Assembly (NCBI GenBank): GCA_033439295.1
Contig: JAVTLE010000021.1
Span: 868,009 to 932,008 of the forward strand
Origin: Deuterostichococcus epilithicus
Lineage: Eukaryota > Chlorophyta > Trebouxiophyceae > Prasiolales > Stichococcaceae
DNA: 64,000 nt
Direction of reading: 5' to 3'
Below, one piece after another: positions 11,589 through 24,568 of this stretch; within the stretch, counting starts at the first letter, position 1; each line of letters opens with the position of its first letter. The translations under genes and the position numbers were made by a program. The notes beneath the pieces were generated by a model. The model ran no database searches. It was not told the origin of the DNA and saw only the letters and a list, made by a program, of their open reading frames with translations.

Positions 11589-14500
11589 TCACTTTGGCAG
11601 CCAGCCGCGCTCGTTTACGTCCTCTTCTGGCTCGCCACCTAGCTGTTGCTGCCCGGCTGTTGTTTCTGCCTGCTGCTCAGCCATGATGGCCTCTGCCAGC
11701 GCCGCCCGCCAGTCCGTGCCGCCGCCGGCGCCGCTGCAGCTGGCTGCCTGCGCGGTCTGCGCGTCGGGTCGTGACTGCACCAGCCGCAGCCGCTGCTGCA
11801 CCGCCTCATGCACGTTGGCGTCTGTCGGCTGGATGGAGTCCAGGTCTCTGTAAAGTATAGAAAGTGGTGCTAGTTTCTGTACCGAGAAAAAGTCAGCTGC
11901 GAAATTCTCCACAATTCTCGCGGTGCCAAACACAGCGGGCAGCATGCCGAGAGTCGAGTAGCATCGGCAGAGTTGACACGAAAGATTCTGGCCAGGACGC
12001 ACCGTGATCTGTCTGCAAGCCTCAGCTGCCCGCCGCGGAAGCTGCCGCCAGAGGCCTGTTTCGGGGGGCCCTGCCCTGCTGGTCCGCCGCCGGACCCGTG
12101 CGACAAACGATGCCGCTGCGGATCTGGCGTCGCTGCTGCCGCTGGCTGTCCCGCCGCCACGGTGCTGGATGTGACGGTGCTGGTCGCCGCCGCAGGGTGC
12201 CGCGCCGCCGCGTCTGCCGCGGCCACGGAGCCAGCTGCTGTGCCGGTCTCGCGTGCCGCAGCAGCGGCAGGCGCCGCTGCCAATGCGGGCGCGGGTGTTG
12301 CATCCAGGGCCGCCCCGGCGAGCGGCGCCAGCGCCGGCGCCGCAGCCTGGGGCTCCGCTAGCGCAGCAGCGGCGTCGGGCGCCACGCTGAGACCAGACAG
12401 TCCCCCACCGCGGTCGCCGCACGACGCCGTGCCCAGGCCGTTCAGGCTGCCGTCGCCGCCGCCGCTGCCGCCGCAGCCGCTGCCGCTGCCGCCGCCAGGG
12501 CGGAAGGGCGAGCCTTGGAGCGCCACCAGCCCAATGTTGTCGCGATGCGCAATCTCTGGGCTGCCGAACCAGCCCAGGTGGCGCTCGAAGTCCCGCGACG
12601 ACACCCCCTGCAGCAGTGGTGAAAAGCCCTAGATCCCCAGCATCGTGTCCTTGGATCAGTTGCGTACGCCATCAGTTCATCCGAAACACACGGCATTATC
12701 TGCAGTGTCGTGCACCCTTCAAACTTGTATATGCGCCACCAGCCGCTTTTTCAGAGCAGCGTGCGCACCTTGACCTTGCGGACGTCCGAGTGGCAGTAGT
12801 TGACGAGCGCCCGCCCCACCTCCCGCCCATCGGCGTCGCAGATGCGGACCGCGTCCTGCGCATCAAAGTCGCCCTCCACCTGCCGCGGAACGCAGATCGT
12901 TTCTGGAAGCGACAAAATTTGCACCGGCAGGTGCAGCGCCTGCTATGCCGGCTTGGCAGGCGTTGTCGGTTGGAGCAACAGCAAGGTAAGAAAAAACATT
13001 CTGTGCAGTTGCCCAGATTTCGAAATTTCTGCTGACCACGGTTGTAGAGATACAGAAAAATTGAGCACCTTCACGATGCCTGCAGCAAAGAGCGACTTCC
13101 GGCGGTCCAGCACTGCCACGAGCGCCCCGTTGTCGATCCACAGCGTGCCCTTGACCGCGACCGACAGAATCCACCGCAGTTTCCCCCTGCAGCGGCCGTA
13201 TGCCGCTGTCATGGTGCTGCCAGAGTGGTGGCAGGGAGAGCACAACCTCTTGCAGTGAAGGTGCAGGAAACTGCTTTATGCTCCTCTGGGCCGACCACTC
13301 CCAGGCAGCTGAACAGGAGGTGATCTTGCCAGATATTGGACCTCGCTGTTGGCACAACACCAGCTGCAGGCTGCGCAATGCACGATGACGTCCACCTGAG
13401 TCGGTAGAGTTCGACGCCGGGGTCCACCCGCCACTGTCAAAGCGGTGGCATTCGTTCCCTCTCGAATCCCACTGCAGAGAGCTCACCTGAGCTGGTTGGG
13501 GTGCGGGTGGAAGACAGTGCTGGTGCTGCGGTCGCCGGCCAACAGCGCCGCCATGCGCTCAGGCTCGCTGGCAAGGCAGATGGCCATACGGCAGCCGGCT
13601 GCCGTGGCCAGACGTGCCGCGGTGAGCTTGGTCGCCATTCCGCCGGTGCCCCATTGCGTGCCCTTCTGACTTGTGTCCACCTGCACGCCAGTCTTCATGT
13701 CAGACGTGATGACTCATCGGGCGCGGCTGAAGGCACGGTTGCTGCCGCACTTGGCACTGCATACAGCCACGCATCGGCAGGGCCCGCGGCATTTGCTAAC
13801 CTATGCACTGCCACCTGACCACACTGCTTATGCAGAGACGGGGGTTGCAGTCGTCCAGGTTTCTGGTCGAACGAGGGCAGAGGTGGAAAATACACACATG
13901 TGGGACTGGGTGCTTCAGTTCTGGTTTTGTGCACTTAGACTTTTTGAAACCCACCTCCAGGCCGGCAATGTCGTGGACCTCGTGGATGGGCACAGCGTTG
14001 GGGTCGGTGTTGGGGTTGGCGGTGTACAGCGCCGGCACATCCGTCAGCAGGTACAGCCAGTCCGCCTGCACTAGCGTTGCCACCTGCTGGGGGAGGAGAC
14101 AGGCTCAATGGGTCCGGAGGAGGCCTTGCCTTCCAGCAGATATCTGTTTGCACCAGCGTCACCACCTGCTAAGCATGAGTCGCAGGAAGGTGTTCAGGGA
14201 AGGGCCGCAGGACGGAGGGGATACGAATTTTTCGAAACCGAGCAGAACACGGAATGGATCACTGAATGCGAGCCTGCAATATTTCGTTGTGCATGCTCCG
14301 CAGCTTTCAGGGACGCCGTCCACCTGCACGCTACTTCAAGCATCCAATCCCCATACCCTCGCAAGGTCTCGATGCTCATGCTTGCAGGTCCTGCACATGA
14401 CGTCTCTGTGCAGCTGCCGTCAGAGAACTGGCAAATAGCACAGTGCAAACACCTGGGCGGCCAGGGTGTCGTTGTCGCCAAAGCGCACTTGCTCCACCGC

Positions 14501-15551
14501 CACGGTGTCATTCTCGTTGACGATCGGCACAGTGCCGTACTCAAACAACTCTGTGAAGGTGTTGCGCGCGTTTAGGTACTGCGACCTGATGCCCAGATTG
14601 TCCTGCGTCAGCAGCACCTGCGCGCACGGCTGCGAGGCCGCCGCCGCGGGGCACATGCCTCAGCCTGCAGATTGACAGAGCTGTCCAATGGCGATGCATG
14701 TTGGGGATGCAAACATTTATTTCTGTTCTTGCGTCCCGTGATGGCTGCCAGATGCCAGGGTTGCCAGTTTTCGATTCCTATCATGCAGATGTCACTCACT
14801 ACGCCAAGGGCGGAGAAGAAGTCGTCGTAGAAGCGCATGAGGTGAGGCTGCCCCACCGCCGCCAGCGCCTGCCGCTGTGCCACACCCGTGGGCCGCGCGG
14901 CCAGCCCCAGCCGCTTGCAGCCCACCGCTATCGCTCCGCTGCTCACCACCACCACGCGATGGCCTGCACCGCCAAGGCCTCTGTTAAGAGATGGGTTGCA
15001 GCTTCCAATGCCAGCTTCCATACTGGCAGTAGCTCACACGCCGCAGCTGGCCAACACACGAGCTCATGGTGATGTGCCACTGTGGACGCTCTCGACCAGG
15101 AGGCTGCTAGTCGCTTCACCTGCTTGGTGGAAGTCGCGGACCGTTTCGCAGATCCGCGCGAGGTTGCTGAGGTTTAGGCTGTTCTGCTCGGCGCGCAGCA
15201 GGCTGGAGGTGCCCACTTTCACCACCTGGAGGCGACGCGCGACACAGATGCAGTCAAAATGATATTCATGACTCAGAAGCAGCGTGCTCACCGTGACTTT
15301 ATCAATCACAGATGATGCCAGGCTGCATGCACGTGCAAGTGGATGGCCGGAATGATGCTCACGATCGTGTGGCCGCTCGAAGAGGGAAGCCGGCCATCGC
15401 TCGTGGCGCGACGGAGCTCCATGATGGTGGCTACCAGCCCGTCAGCGCAGACTGCAAATGAGCACTGCCGGCGCGGCGTTGCTGCTCTCGACCGAGCCGG
15501 CCTTCCCTTTCGATGTGCCCAATGGCCTTGGCCCCCTTTCGATGTGCCCAA
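11589..15551 (-). CDS. proB: Glutamate 5-kinase with PUA domain and long C-terminal extension
   Basis: Catalyses ATP-dependent phosphorylation of glutamate, the first step of proline synthesis. Minus-strand exons in order: the amino-acid-kinase start [14 protein letters not shown] (about 15220), [18 protein letters not shown] (about 14940), [36 protein letters not shown] (about 14520), [32 protein letters not shown] (about 14040) and [20 protein letters not shown] (about 13640). The PUA domain follows ([20 protein letters not shown] near 13140; [20 protein letters not shown] near 12840). After [20 protein letters not shown] comes an Ala/Gly/Pro-rich tail of roughly 200 residues, then a last exon (about 11850-11589) whose phase fits. 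No glutamyl-phosphate reductase domain follows, so this is not a fused P5CS. The start exon is uncertain. Confidence 0.85.
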
Positions 15552-15563
15552 CGGCCTTGGCCC
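15507..15563. repeat. 29-bp tandem duplication
   Basis: Two adjacent copies of a 29-bp unit beginning CTTTCGATGTGCCCAA and ending GGCCTTGGCCC differ by one base in the compared part. They lie at the 5' end of the glutamate 5-kinase gene, in its upstream region or first exon. Confidence 0.85.
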
Positions 15564-15985
15564 AATCGATCGACCCAGTGACTCAGCGAATTAGCTCGTG
15601 CACGAGGTGCAGCTTGCACGATCTGACCCTTGGAGGTCCTTGATCGCAAGCTTTGCACTCGCAGAAGGCCCTATCACTTGGCAGCAGTGCACCAATCTGT
15701 GGTTGTCAGATCAACTCAGATCGCTTCCGGGCACTTGCGCTGGCTGCATAACCTGGCTCTCGTAGGGCACATATCGATATAGACGGTACAATCGACCATC
15801 GTTTCAGATTTCCAGGCTTGTAACTTCCTTGAGTTGCACGAACGTGCTTCCGGAAGTTGGCCCGTCACCTTGTGATACGAGACACGCCCGGATTCCGCAG
15901 AGATGGCCCAGCCATGCAGCAGTAATGAAGCGAAGCACTAGAGCCAGTCCAATTGTAGGCTGTTGGTGACGATCGGCAGGTCAGC
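15552..15985. promoter_or_regulatory. Divergent intergenic region, glutamate 5-kinase and PanK-DUF89 genes
   Basis: About 430 bp between two divergent genes. The sequence is mixed with several AT-richer patches (for example around 15770-15800) and no exon. It is the likely shared promoter region. Confidence 0.4.
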
Positions 15986-18900
15986 ATGCCTGGCACAGTG
16001 GAAGTGGCCGCTGCCGGTGGCGCGCCACCGCAGCAGCAGGCGATAGGCAATGGGGCGCTGGATCTCACAGGCGCCAGGATCATCAAGCCCGCGCCCAATG
16101 AAGGTTCGTGCGTGTCTGCGTGAGCGCACGATGATCAATGCAATCGAGGGCCTCTGCGGGGCATTCAGCCGGAGGACGCAGCAATTGCGGCAGGACAGGA
16201 CATGACAACGCCTGAATTTCCTAACGCTTTCTTTCAACAAATGCAGCTCAGAAGCGGCGGGATGCACCGAGCATCTCGCTGCCACAGCAGGACGCGGACT
16301 GCATCTCGCACATTGCTCTGGACATTGGCGGCAGCCTCATCAAGCTGGTCTACTTCTCGCCAGACGCTCAGGCCGAGTCCTCGTCGCCTACCGCCAACGG
16401 CCGCTCGGGCGGTGCGCTCATTAGCATACATACGGCATGTAGGGTAAGAATAAAGGAGTCGACATGCCGCTTGCACCTTCCGCATCCTGCACGGGCGCCT
16501 GCATGCCAGACCCATTGCCGCATCTGCACTGGCGTCTGCCCGCCAGCTTCACTTCTGCAATTTCCGGCGGTGTACATTTCACTGCGCAGGCAACCTGCAC
16601 TTTGTCAACTTCGGCATCGCTCCGCGCAGGCAAGCTGCATTTTGTCAAATTCGAGACGGCCAAGATAGACCAAATGCTAGACTTCATCAAGGCCAAGGGG
16701 CTGCACAAGGCGGGCGCCGGCGGCGGCAGAAGCGCCGCCCGCATCAAGGCCACCGGTGGCGGCGCCTACAAGTACCAGCAGCTTTTCGAGGTGCTACGTC
16801 TGTACATATGCAAAAAAGGAACCAATGTATGTAATTTCTATAGCACAGACGACCAAACTCGCCGCTGAGTCACTGCTGCACTGCGCTGGGCTGATAAGCT
16901 TTTGCCCAATCATCATGAAACTTCCTGCCAGCTGCACTGGAGACGCACTGAGCGTGCGCAGTGCATCACGCCTGGCTTCTCGAGGGCACCTGGCGGAGAC
17001 GTTTTCGCTTCTCAGATACCATGATGCGGCAACAGTTCGAGCTTGTACAGGCATGTCCAGCGTTGCTGCGTGCCCGCACAGGAGCGGATGGGCGTCATTC
17101 TTGAGCGGGAGGACGAGATGGACTGCCTGGTGGCAGGCTGCAACTTCCTGCTCAAGGCGATCTACCACGAGGCCTTTACCTTCCAGGAGGACACACCCAC
17201 CTACTGCACCATCCACTGTGCGCGTCCCATAATCGTCCTCAGCAGTCCGCATTTGTTAGCTCGTTTCTGCACCCACAGCAGCCCCTTCTTGGGGTCACCT
17301 GCCGACTGTAGGCCATGGGTGGACATTTTCATGTTCATCTCGACATTCACACCAGTGACACGTTGATATTTTCGTGCATTGCGCGCAGCGGAGACCGATG
17401 TGTTCCCCTACCTACTGGTCAATATTGGGTCCGGCGTCAGCATGCTGAAGGCAAGCCTCCTTGCTGCCACTTCAATCGCAGCAGTCCTGCGCCAGTCGTC
17501 CTCGGCAGCTGCTGATTGTCTGCCTTCTGAGCAGGTGCCAGTAGGCGCATCTGTCACCCAGTGATGCCACAGCGTTCAACAATGAAAGCTCGTTGTCAGG
17601 TGAAATCCGACACGTGCCACGAGCGGGTGTCGGGGTCTAGTCTCGGCGGCGGCACGTTCTGGGGCCTGTGCCGCCTGCTGACGCGTGTCAAGGCCTTTGA
17701 CGAGATGCTGGAGCTGTCAGCTCGCGGCGACAACGCCAAGGTGCATCAGTTTGCTCTACCCTTGCCATTAGAAAGATGAGGTACTCCAGCTGGAGTCCTC
17801 TTAGCGTCTACCCGCTGCTAAAGTGCCGAGGGGCCGGCCACCAAATTTCAAAATTGGGGCAATGCCTGACCATCACAGCATGGCCCAAATTGCACTTTCC
17901 TGATTGTTGCTTCATAATCTCTGGCAGGTGGACATGTTGGTCGGGGACATCTACGGCGATCGAGACTACACCAGGTGACATGCCTTCAGCTCTGCATGTG
18001 TGTGTTGGCCCGAGGCAATCAGCCGCATTGCACATCCACATTGTGGTAGATGGTATTTGCGATTCGACAGCGACACCGACATATGTTGTGCTGCAGCATC
18101 GGACTGTCTGCCACGACCATCGCAAGCAGCTTTGGCAAGGTCATCTCAGGTGCTGCTCTTTTCTGGTGCTGCTGTTGAGGCGCGGCAGCAACAAAACCTA
18201 AATTTTGCTGCTTTGATGCCTTGAATATATTCTCAACTTTCCATCAAGTCACACACGTGCTAAAGACAGCAGGCTTTACATACTTCATACATCTTTCTCG
18301 ACAATTTCGCAGAGGACAAGGACCTGGATGCTTACAGCCCCGCAGACATTGCCATGGCGCTGTGCCGCATGGTCAGCTACAACATTGCGCAGCTTGCGTA
18401 TCTCAACGCAAAGCGCTTCGGCCTCAAGAGGATATTCTTTGGTGCGAACTGCTGAAGCCTGCAGACGCTGCGCACTGCAGCGTGTTTGTGCTGTACATCG
18501 CATGAGGTCAATGGTAGCCCTGTTGCTCAATCCGCTGGAAGGCATCCTTGCAGGCGGCTTCTTCATTCGGGGTCATCCGTACACGATGGATACCATTTCG
18601 TTCGCAATCAACTTCTGGTCGAAGGTCGAAGTAGTGCATGTCAGCATCCAAATGTGTGCTTGCATGTCCACTGCAGTGCACGAGGAGACTGGACCATGAA
18701 CGCTCAATAGTCTCTGCAATCCGTGCATGTGCGCAGGGGGAGATGCAGGCGCTGTTCCTGCGGCACGAGGGCTTCCTGGGCGCCGTCGGAGCATTCCTGA
18801 GCGTGCACCCGATGGCCGGCGCTGCAGTGTCTGCCGCTGTGTCCTCCTCCGCTGAGCCCCGCAAGGTACCGAATTAATGTCACCTTCTCAGGATCCATTC

Positions 18901-21900
18901 CATCAACGATAATTGTCAGGGCAAGAGCGCACTAGCCACATGCACCCCTTACCACAGCAGGCTGGGCGCAGCCTCGAAAGCCAGTAGTGTATGCAGACGG
19001 AGGTGCTTGACCATCTACATCCTGACATTCCAACAACTTCAGAAATCTTATATTCAAATTTCCGAAGCCAGGCCGCCTGTGTCCCCCTTCCCAGGTGCGG
19101 GCGCGCTTTGTGGAGCGCTTCCCCATGGGCGCGCCCTTCTCAGGCGGCGCCGTGCAAGGCCCCGCCATCCAGGACATGGAGGAGAAAGTGTCGTGGGTAG
19201 AGAAGTTCGTGCGAGTGGGCGCCGGCCCCATTGACGCAGCGAGAAGTGAGCACGACAGGTGGGCGCTGGCCGGCTGAGCCGCCTGTTGGCAGCCTGCAAC
19301 GAAGCATACCAGATGGTCATGTGTCACCAAATTCGAGTGTTTGCTCCTCAGCTCAAAGCCCTGCTGCAGCATGGTCCCTAGGCGAGCGTGAACAACCCAG
19401 CGCGTCTCTGTGTATGCACACGGCCTTGGCGCTGCTATGAGCCTGCGGGCTGTGTTCTCTGCAGGGCAATCGAGGCAATGGCGGCCAGCAGCGGCGGCCG
19501 CGGGCCGCTGTCGCGGCAGACGTCCACTGGGGACCTGGCAGTGGCCAGCTCGCCTGGGTCCGCCTCGCGGATGCACCTCCACGTTGGCGTGCTCCAGGTG
19601 CAGTTGACGAGCCCTATAAAACCGCACAAGCCCCCGGCGCCTGCACTGCCCCTCTGAACTCCTCCTCCGATATTGATCCTCCGATCCTGTTACTACTGAG
19701 ACACAACTTGCAGCACGCTCGAGACGCCTCGACGTTTGTTGTCTGTGATACACCTTGTGCATGCCACTGCAACCTGCGGAGGCGACACAAAAATCCATTT
19801 AGATTCCCCTGCACGCTGCTGCTTGCCCCAGCCCCCGCCCCCTGGCACGCCGCCATGGCCGGCAATTGCTTGCTGCAGCAGCACCCGCTGCAGCGTCTTG
19901 CTGCGACGCTTGAGAGCCATCACACGTTGCAGTTTCCAATCTGCGAAAACTGCCATGGCCCATGCAGTACACGCCGGCAGCGGAGCCATTCCCGCTGCTG
20001 GCGGACCCGCTGGGCTACGAGCCCAACACCCTGGACATGTACGCAAGCGTCGCCTGTCCCGTCAACATGTACGGCGAGGAGAAGGAGCTCGACTATTGGC
20101 TGGCGGTGCGTCCTGCCAGGACAGCTGAGGGCTCAATTGGTCGTAGTGAAATAGCTGCGTGGCCGCTCGGTCCTGTCCGGGCATGCTGTGTTCGACCCCG
20201 GCGGCGGCAGCGGCCGTGTCTGCCGAGCCAAGAGGCTGGCCACGGGGCTGGATCACGTCGCTCGCGCCGCACCGTGGCGTCGCGCGCGACCCATGCTCCT
20301 ACCAGCCGCACAGCGCTGCGAGGCCAGCGCACCAGACCTCGCAGGGTGCCGAGGCGCAGCCGTAGCACTGGGAATGCAGCCGCACTGGTTACAGCGCCCG
20401 GCAGGCGCTTTTCCCTGACTTTTCCAGGCTGGCTGATATCGTACCGAATCTTCGAGCCCCTTACTTTCACCGACTTGAGGTTGAATCACACAGGTGCTGA
20501 AGGACCAGATCCCAACTGTCGTGGAAAAGGCTGTCGCCAGCGAGACGCACAGCGAGGGTGCGCCAACCCTTCGGCCGCCAGGCTTCCATGCTTGTGGTTC
20601 GCATGGGCACGGCTGCTGGCCGTAGCAGGTTGTGCAGCCTGCACTCAGGTTGCACAGGCGCAGTTCAACTTCCGGCGCTGCACCAATCGGCTGCCACAGC
20701 TGGCAGACACTCGACCAGCCTCATGAGCAGCCACCCTGGACTGCGGTCTCGAACACGTGTCACCGGATTCGTTTGTGACTTTGTTTATGACTTCACCTTG
20801 TGTCCTGCAGACTCGAAGCGGAGGGCCGCGGCGTTCGGACGGGCATTCGGGGCGCACGTGACGCGGCTGCAGGCGGAGCCGCAGGCGTATGGGGAGCTCG
20901 GCCTTGCCGACCTGCTGGAGATGCGGGAGGAGTGCCTCCGGGAATTCGGCTTCCGGGACGTCTACAGGTCCGTCGGCAACAGCATTGAGCGGAACCATAG
21001 CGAGCATCATATACAGCAATCTGTGCCTCTCTCGCAGCCTCGTGATACATTCATGAGGGTTGCCAGCGCTCGCCGAAAAGCAATGCCAATCATGATTTCA
21101 TAGCGACGCATCAGCTGACGAACCAGCTGCAATCGCAAGTGACCCCCCCCAGCGGGCTGGAAAAGTAAACTGCGGCGGGGCTGGAACGCCGAATCCGGCT
21201 CGGCCGGACCGTGACGCAGCTCCAGCGTCAGCTCGCCGATGGGCTCGATTACGACGTCCCAAACTCTGTGCCGCCTGCAGGCTGGACAAGGAGCGGGAGA
21301 ACGCTGCAGCACTGGAGGTCTGGCCCGACCTGCTGCGGGAGATGGATGCCCTTGCGCCGGAGGAGCGCCTCGCCGCCCTCGTGCAGGGGGTGCCGCCTTT
21401 CTAGTTTGATTCCTTATCCTACCCTCTGCTTGCAGCCTCCATCTGATGCACCCGGCCACCGGCCCCTTGAAACCACCTGCACCTGGGTCGGGGGTCATAA
21501 CTAACGTGTCTTGGCTGCTTCCTCGCCGCCCTGGAATGCCGTGGCCACTGACCTTCGGTGGCAGGACGCTGGCCGCCATCCTTGCTTGTGCCATGTGTGC
21601 ATGCTGCTGCACAGGCGCTGGCGGCAAACATCTTTGACTGGGGGGCGAAGGCCACGGTGCAGCTGTACCACAATGGGACTATCCTAGAGATCTACAGGTG
21701 CGGCAGCTCAAAGCGCTACGAAGTTCACAAGCTGTGCATGGCCGGCACCAGCTTTGTTATTGCAACTGGCAGGTTGCTGTTCTGTTCCTGCTGCTGCTGC
21801 TCCCCGACTGCTGCTTGTCGCAAAACCTGGCCTGCAGCGGCTTGCCGCCCGAACCTGGACACGCCAATTCGGCATGCCAGCCCAGCTTCCCTCTGTTGCA

Positions 21901-24292
21901 ACCCGGGCTGGCTCCTTGGCGAAACTCCTGACCCAGCCTGACCTGACAATCTGAGCCTGTGCGGCCGCGTCACGCAGGGAAGCGCGCGCACGGCTGTCCA
22001 AGCGCCCCTGGCGGGTCGACCAGCTGGACTCGCTGTCCGCGCGCTGGCTGGCGGCCGCCAGCGCGCAGGACCTGGGCTTGGGCGGCGTCCCGCGCAGCCC
22101 CTTCCGCCGCGCCGTCCTGTTCGTGGACAACGCGGGCGCGGACGTGGTGCTCGGCATGCTGCCGCTCGCCCGTGAGCTGCTGCGCGGCGGCTGCGAGGTG
22201 CTGCTCTCCGCTTGCACTTGAACTGGCGTCCTCGACACACCCTCTGCACCTCAACATTGCTGCGCCCTTGACGCGGCCAAAAGCTGATTTGGCCGCCACT
22301 CTGGGCGTCATGCCCCTCTACGATCGCTCCGAGTGCTGCACTGATGTGTGTCACAAGCAGCGCAAGGCAGCTTGGGTGGTCCTGCGGCATTGTACAGGCT
22401 GTCCAGCAGCACAGCTGACGACCGAACCTCCTTGTGACGAGCAATCGCCTGTGGTGGGTGCATCCCAGGTGGTGCTGGCAGCCAACTCGCTGCCGGCCAT
22501 TAACGACATCACTGCCGACGAGCTGCGCACGCTCATTGGCTCTGCCGCAGCACTGGACCCCGTCATCAAGGTGTGGACAGTGTTTTAACACAGCGTGGTA
22601 GCACGGCTGCACAGAGGGCCTTCGACAGACGACAGCTGATGCGTGTCCACCCAGACCTGCATTGCAATTTCGTTTCCTGCTACCAGACCTGCAAGAGACA
22701 GAAAGGCACAACCAGCAACACACCTGCTGCGACCATGGCAGATGTGCTGGCTCAATTCTGTCAACTGGGTGCCCACACGCAGGCGGCGTGGGAGGCCGGC
22801 GGCGGCGCCGCCGGCGCCGCCAACGCGTCGCCGCCGCCGCTGCCGGGGCTGCCCCGTCGAGTCCCGTCCTCCGGCCGTCTGGCGGAGCTGGGCGCTGCCG
22901 CAGCTGCTTCCTCCTTCCAGGGCCTCGGGTCCAGCCCGCCGCGCAGCAGGCCCTCCCGCCTGGCCGCGACCGCGACAGCCGGCGGCCCTCCGAAGGCCGC
23001 CTCGCAGATTGCGACTGGCGCCGCAGCTGCGGATGAGCGGGCTTCGACGGGGGGCGGCTGCACGGTGGAAGTGGAGGTTTTTTCGGCGGGCGGCGCAGAG
23101 CCGGAGCCAGTTAAGCCACAGCAAGAGACACAGGCCGCCACCGCTGCGCTGGCAGACACGGCGCTGCGAGATGCGCCGACAGAGGCCGCCGGGGTGGCGC
23201 ACCCGCCAGCGGGCCTGGCGGCGCGCACGCCGAGCCGCGATGGGCAGCGGCTGGACGTGGGCTCGGTGCTCGCGGACATGNGCCCCGCTCGGCCGGCTGG
23301 CGGCGGCGGATGCAGCGGCGGCGCCCTGCCGACGCCGCAGCAGCCGTCACAGGGGCCCAGGTGCGGACTGCCACCCACGCGACATGTCTTGGGCACAGCG
23401 TGCAAGGCAGAGAGGCCGCTGCAGGGGGCAGGCAACCCATCATCGGAGACAGTGTCGAGTTTATGGCGCACCCACCCGCAGGGAGGCGCTGCTGTATGTG
23501 GTGCCGACTGGGCAGGGCAGCCCCTGCCTGGACCTGCGGCGCGTGTCTGGCGCTCTGGCCGACGCCACAGTGGGCACAGGTGCGTGTAGTCTTCACATCG
23601 GCAACAAGCCCACCCTGCAGGCCCTCTGTCTCCGCTGCAGACTGCCAGTATGTGCAATGACTGCAGCCAAGTCGGCCCCAGAACGCGTCGCGTGCATGCA
23701 CAGTCCGAATCTGAGCTGTGCAGCTCAATGTGCTTCGCTGCAGACCTGGTGATCATCGAGGGCATGGGCCGAGCGGTGGGTCATAATGTCCTCCTTTCCA
23801 GCGCCCCTTGGCCCTGTTTGCAGTGCTCTGACATCGCTTCATTCGTGGTTTGAGGGTGAGCATGCAGCTTCGCTGTGTTCCATCAGTGATATCCATCAGC
23901 GGCACCCTGGAAAGTGGCATGATTTATCATGCCGTGCAGGTGCACACGAACCTACGCACGGCCTTCAAGTGCGACACGCTCAAGCTGGCCATGATCAAGA
24001 ACGCACATTTGGCGCAGCGACTGTTTGAGGTGCGGCAGCTACAGCTGAGTGGTGCAACAAACGCCTGAAGCGCCCTCTTGCAGCAGCATTGATGATGGTT
24101 GAGACTGGGGGGGCGTAATCATGACTGCGTCCCAGCGCACATCCAGTCTCCATTGCTCTGATGACGGAGTGCCCGCTGGTGTCAGATTCGCATGTGGCTC
24201 AATGTGACCTGTGGCGAATGTAGGGGCAGGTGTACGACTGCATCTGCGTGTTTGAGCCGAGTCCGGGCACAGCGGCACAGCAGCCGCCTTGA
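15986..24292 (+). CDS. Bifunctional type II pantothenate kinase / DUF89 phosphatase (PANK4-like)
   Basis: The N-terminal half is a type II pantothenate kinase, the first step of coenzyme A synthesis. Exon 1 (15986-16103) joins in phase to an exon carrying the phosphate-binding loop [14 protein letters not shown] (about 16320). Further kinase blocks are [13 protein letters not shown] (16760), [13 protein letters not shown] (17420), [17 protein letters not shown] (17640), [16 protein letters not shown] (17930), ASSFGKVIS (18125) and [14 protein letters not shown] (18560). The C-terminal half is a DUF89 metal-dependent phosphatase that removes phosphate from damaged pantetheine phosphates: [20 protein letters not shown] (19965), [20 protein letters not shown] (22110) with the metal-binding Asp-Asn-x-x-x-Asp, [18 protein letters not shown] (22470), [15 protein letters not shown] (23745) and [17 protein letters not shown] (23980). 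The final exon (about 24226-24292) ends in [14 protein letters not shown]. The order matches plant and animal PANK4-type fusions. Confidence 0.9.
22738..23280 (+). other. Low-complexity insert within the DUF89 part of the PanK-DUF89 gene
   Basis: An open stretch of about 180 codons rich in Ala, Pro, Ser and Gly runs from [20 protein letters not shown] to [14 protein letters not shown]. It lies between the conserved SLPAINDIT and VIIEGMGRA motifs of the phosphatase. The first residues resemble the family sequence; the rest has no family counterpart that I know of. One N occurs at 23281. It may be a surface loop or a retained intron. Confidence 0.5.
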
Positions 24293-24568
24293 AATTCGAC
24301 TGGCGGCATTGATTCGAAACGAAGACAGTACCAATGCATCAGGCAGGGACGTGGGATCTGCGTCAAGGTAACGTCATGAGATTTGAAGCCGAACTTGAAT
24401 TGGCAGCCGCTAAATATTTGGTCTGGTGGCGACATTTCGCAAAGACTATTGAAATTGGCACATCGCTAAACCAGACCAGAGTGCGTCCTACACCGTGCTA
24501 CACCCTTCGCAAGCGGACTTTCCCAGAAGCACACCGAGCAGAGCCTACCTAACCACACCTCCTCTGGT

